Shown piece by piece: positions 4,944 through 6,711 of a DNA stretch of 6,711 bases (its first letter is position 1; every line of letters begins with the position of its first letter). The position numbers were made by a program, and so were the translations under genes. Under the pieces are notes generated by a model, which was not told the origin of the DNA, searched no databases, and worked only from the letters and a program-made list of their open reading frames with translations. The DNA is from Coxiellaceae bacterium. Its GTDB lineage: Bacteria > Pseudomonadota > Gammaproteobacteria > GCA-013414725. The DNA lies in NCBI GenBank assembly GCA_013414725.1, contig CP058706.1, positions 1,782,332 through 1,789,042 on the forward strand. Reading direction: 5' to 3'.

Positions 4944-6044
4944 TTATTGTTCAAGCGCTTTAATAAACGCGGCCAAAAATCGGGCTGCTTCTCCACCCGT
5001 AGCTGCACGGTGGTCGAAAGTCAGTGAGATCGGCAATATGCGATGGATTGCAGGTTGGCCATTAATGGCAACTACTTCATCACTGCTTTTGCCGATACCG
5101 ATGATTGCCACTGTGGGTGGAACCACAATTGGATTGGCATAGCGGCCAGCAATTGTGCCGAAATTGGACAAGGTAATGGTAAGATCACGCAGGATTTCCG
5201 GCGGAAAATTTTGTTTTTCTGCCATGGCTTTGAATTGATTGATTTGGTCACGTAAGGCTTGGTCGCTTTGGTTGCCAGCATCTTTAATGACAGGCACATA
5301 TAAACCATCTGCTGTATCCACAGCAATCCCAATATTGACCTCTTTAAAGGGTTGAATGCTGATAGACTTGCCATCAAAATGGGCATTCATTGCCGGTTCA
5401 GCCGCACAGGCAGCAACAATCGCACGCAGAAGGCGGACAGTCACATCAGTTTTTGCGGGCCAATGCTGAATATCGGCACGGTCTTGTAATGTAATTGGCA
5501 CGACGTTTTGGTGGGCAATCGCCATGTTTTGTGCCATGGCGCGGCGTACGCCGTGGAGTTGAGTGCCTTTGATCGCTGTGCTTTTGGCGGCAGCAGGTGT
5601 GGTTGCACCTTGGGCCGCTTGTTGCACGTCAGCAATCGTAATGGTGTTGTTCGCCCCGCTAGGTGTCACTGTATTCAAATCGACATTGAGACTTTTAGCT
5701 AGGGCACGGACAGCAGGTGTCGCTTTTACTTCACCACTGGCTACTGCCTCGGTGTTGACTTCTGGGGTTGCTGTGGCTTTAGTTTCCACCGTAGATGGTT
5801 CAGTGCCAGCTTCAGTTTCGATTCCTACTAAAGGCTCGCCTGTTTTAATAATATCACCGGGCTTACCATAAAGTTTGCTGATCTTGCCCGAATAAGGTGA
5901 GGGCACATCTACTACGGCTTTTGCTGTTTCCATGGCCGCTAAGGGTTGCTCACGTTTTACAGCATCGCCTTCAGTAACATACCATTCCCTTATTTCAGCA
6001 TCAGGCAGACCTTCACCTAGGTCGGGTAGATTAAATATTTTCAT
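4944..6044 (-). CDS. Dihydrolipoyl acyltransferase E2 of a 2-oxo-acid dehydrogenase complex (probably branched-chain)
   Basis: E2 forms the core of the complex and transfers the acyl group from its lipoyl arm to CoA. The 366-residue protein is complete. Residues 1-78 are one lipoyl domain with the acceptor Lys42 in METAKA (most E2s have ETDKA). An Ala/Pro/Thr/Glu linker follows (about 79-106), then the peripheral subunit-binding domain at about 108-143 (ATPAVRALAKSLNVDL to TITIADV), then a second linker and the acyltransferase domain from about 160. The catalytic motif is FDHRAATGG (His345); the usual Asp of DHRxxDG is Thr349. The start has GGAG five bases upstream. The gene lies 20 bases after the dehydrogenase, and this pairing favours 2-oxoisovalerate-type over pyruvate substrates, though the sequence does not prove it. 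The single lipoyl domain fits branched-chain and many pyruvate E2s. Symbol withheld because substrate is uncertain (bkd versus pdh type). Confidence 0.93.
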   Translation of the reverse strand: MKIFNLPDLGEGLPDAEIREWYVTEGDAVKREQPLAAMETAKAVVDVPSPYSGKISKLYGKPGDIIKTGEPLVGIETEAGTEPSTVETKATATPEVNTEAVASGEVKATPAVRALAKSLNVDLNTVTPSGANNTITIADVQQAAQGATTPAAAKSTAIKGTQLHGVRRAMAQNMAIAHQNVVPITLQDRADIQHWPAKTDVTVRLLRAIVAACAAEPAMNAHFDGKSISIQPFKEVNIGIAVDTADGLYVPVIKDAGNQSDQALRDQINQFKAMAEKQNFPPEILRDLTITLSNFGTIAGRYANPIVVPPTVAIIGIGKSSDEVVAINGQPAIHRILPISLTFDHRAATGGEAARFLAAFIKALEQ

Positions 6045-6054
6045 GAGAACTCCG
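6045..6054 (-). promoter_or_regulatory. Ribosome binding site of the E2 gene
   Basis: On the minus strand CCGGAG is followed by TTCTC and then the ATG at 6044. The spacing is normal and fixes the start, which agrees with the conserved N-terminus of lipoyl domains. Confidence 0.7.
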
Positions 6055-6064
6055 GTAACTGTTT

Positions 6065-6711
6065 TTAACAGGGTTGCAATTTTTCCAGCGCGATCAATTC
6101 TGCAACCTCACTCGTTGGTTTGTGCTCTTGTTGCGCTCGTTCAAACAACTGCAATAAAATATCATAAAGTTCATAAATTTGCTGCTGTGCTCGGGTTGAG
6201 TCGCCATGATCATAAATTGCAGCGACATGAATCAAGCCGCCAGCATTGATGACAAAGTCAGGGGCATACAGGATATCGTGTTGCATCATTAAATGCGCAA
6301 ACTCATGATGGGCTAACTGGTTGTTGGCTGAACCTGCCACGATCGGAGTCCGTAATTGCGGGATGGTTTCACCATTAAGAATGCCGCCTAAGGCACAAGG
6401 GGCAAACACATCACAAGGCACGCTGTAGATGGCTTCAGGTGCTACGCTGGCAATGCCCAATTCTGCCGTGACTTTTGCTAATAGTTGTTGATTAACATCA
6501 GTGATCGTAATGTGGGCACCTTTGGCCAGTAATTCTTTGGCCAGATAATAACCTACATGCCCAGCGCCTTGAATGGCGACGTGAATGTCTTCCAAGTTGT
6601 CGCGGTCTAAGCGGAACTTAACGGCAGCTTCAATTCCACGCCTGACACCTAATGCAGTCACAGGTGAAGGATCACCGGCGTATTTTTCGGTGGTACAGGT
6701 GACAAACGAAG
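6065..6711 (-). CDS. Leucine dehydrogenase-type Glu/Leu/Phe/Val dehydrogenase, C-terminal 214 residues (5'-truncated)
   Basis: It catalyses NAD-dependent oxidative deamination of branched-chain amino acids to 2-oxo acids. The window cuts off roughly the first 140 residues, including the catalytic lysines. The open frame runs to the right edge as SFVTCTTEKYAGDPSP before TALGVRRGIEAA, so the GTG at 6661 is an internal Val codon and not the start. Family features seen: the GDPSPVTALGV substrate-domain junction, the Rossmann loop QGAGHVGYYLAKELLAKGAH with the acidic ITDVN after it (NAD preference), PCDVFAPCALGG, IVAGSANNQLAH and DFVINAGGLIHVA. These match leucine dehydrogenases better than glutamate dehydrogenases, which are longer. 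It lies 20 bases before E2, so the pair would supply and consume branched-chain 2-oxo acids. Valine or phenylalanine preference cannot be ruled out. Confidence 0.9.
   Translation of the reverse strand, partial: SFVTCTTEKYAGDPSPVTALGVRRGIEAAVKFRLDRDNLEDIHVAIQGAGHVGYYLAKELLAKGAHITITDVNQQLLAKVTAELGIASVAPEAIYSVPCDVFAPCALGGILNGETIPQLRTPIVAGSANNQLAHHEFAHLMMQHDILYAPDFVINAGGLIHVAAIYDHGDSTRAQQQIYELYDILLQLFERAQQEHKPTSEVAELIALEKLQPC

Noticed and set aside
5563..5871. Plus-strand ORF of 102 codons within the E2 gene
   Set aside because: It is the complement of the Ala/Pro/Thr linker and E2 domains, whose minus-strand reading is a clear known protein.

Overview
All genes recognised in this window are read from the minus strand, so transcription runs from the right edge towards the left. 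The right third (4189-6711) is an ordinary metabolic operon of moderate base composition. It holds the C-terminal part of a leucine-type amino-acid dehydrogenase, then a complete dihydrolipoyl acyltransferase (E2), then a polytopic membrane protein gene interrupted by a one-base frameshift. The dehydrogenase-E2 pair suggests branched-chain amino-acid catabolism: deamination to 2-oxo acids, then oxidation by a 2-oxo-acid dehydrogenase complex whose E1 and E3 genes are not in the window. The gene content and protein style look gammaproteobacterial, perhaps of the Legionellales (Coxiella/Legionella side), but that is only an impression from the E2 and dehydrogenase sequences.

The middle and left (325-4031) is a visibly A/T-rich accessory block. 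Read literally it is a string of short ORFs with long unexplained gaps. Read with one rule, that poly-A (once poly-T) runs on the coding strand are one base short (twice, two bases short), it becomes just two genes. Gene A (4025-3491, about 178 aa) has an N-terminal basic stretch and a hydrophobic anchor or signal. Gene B (3494-325, about 1060 aa) has a soluble N-terminal region, one transmembrane helix near the middle, a long coiled coil, and a helical C-terminal region ending in a proline run. After correction, A stops on a TGA that overlaps the ATG of B as ATGA, which is good evidence that the corrected frames are right. About thirteen run-associated shifts are needed across A and B, plus one in the neighbouring membrane gene. 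They may be homopolymer undercalls in the assembly, real pseudogene decay, or (least likely) slippage-based recoding; the sequence alone cannot decide. I do not recognise A or B as members of any named family.

Between gene B and the next gene is a 203-base spacer with a 19-bp inverted repeat. At the left edge are the first 40 codons of another minus-strand gene, whose start carries an HxH metal-binding motif like that of amidohydrolases; the rest lies outside the window. The spacer between the metabolic operon and gene A (4032-4188) holds a strong GC-rich hairpin, the likely 3' end of the operon, and a possible weak promoter for the A-B pair.
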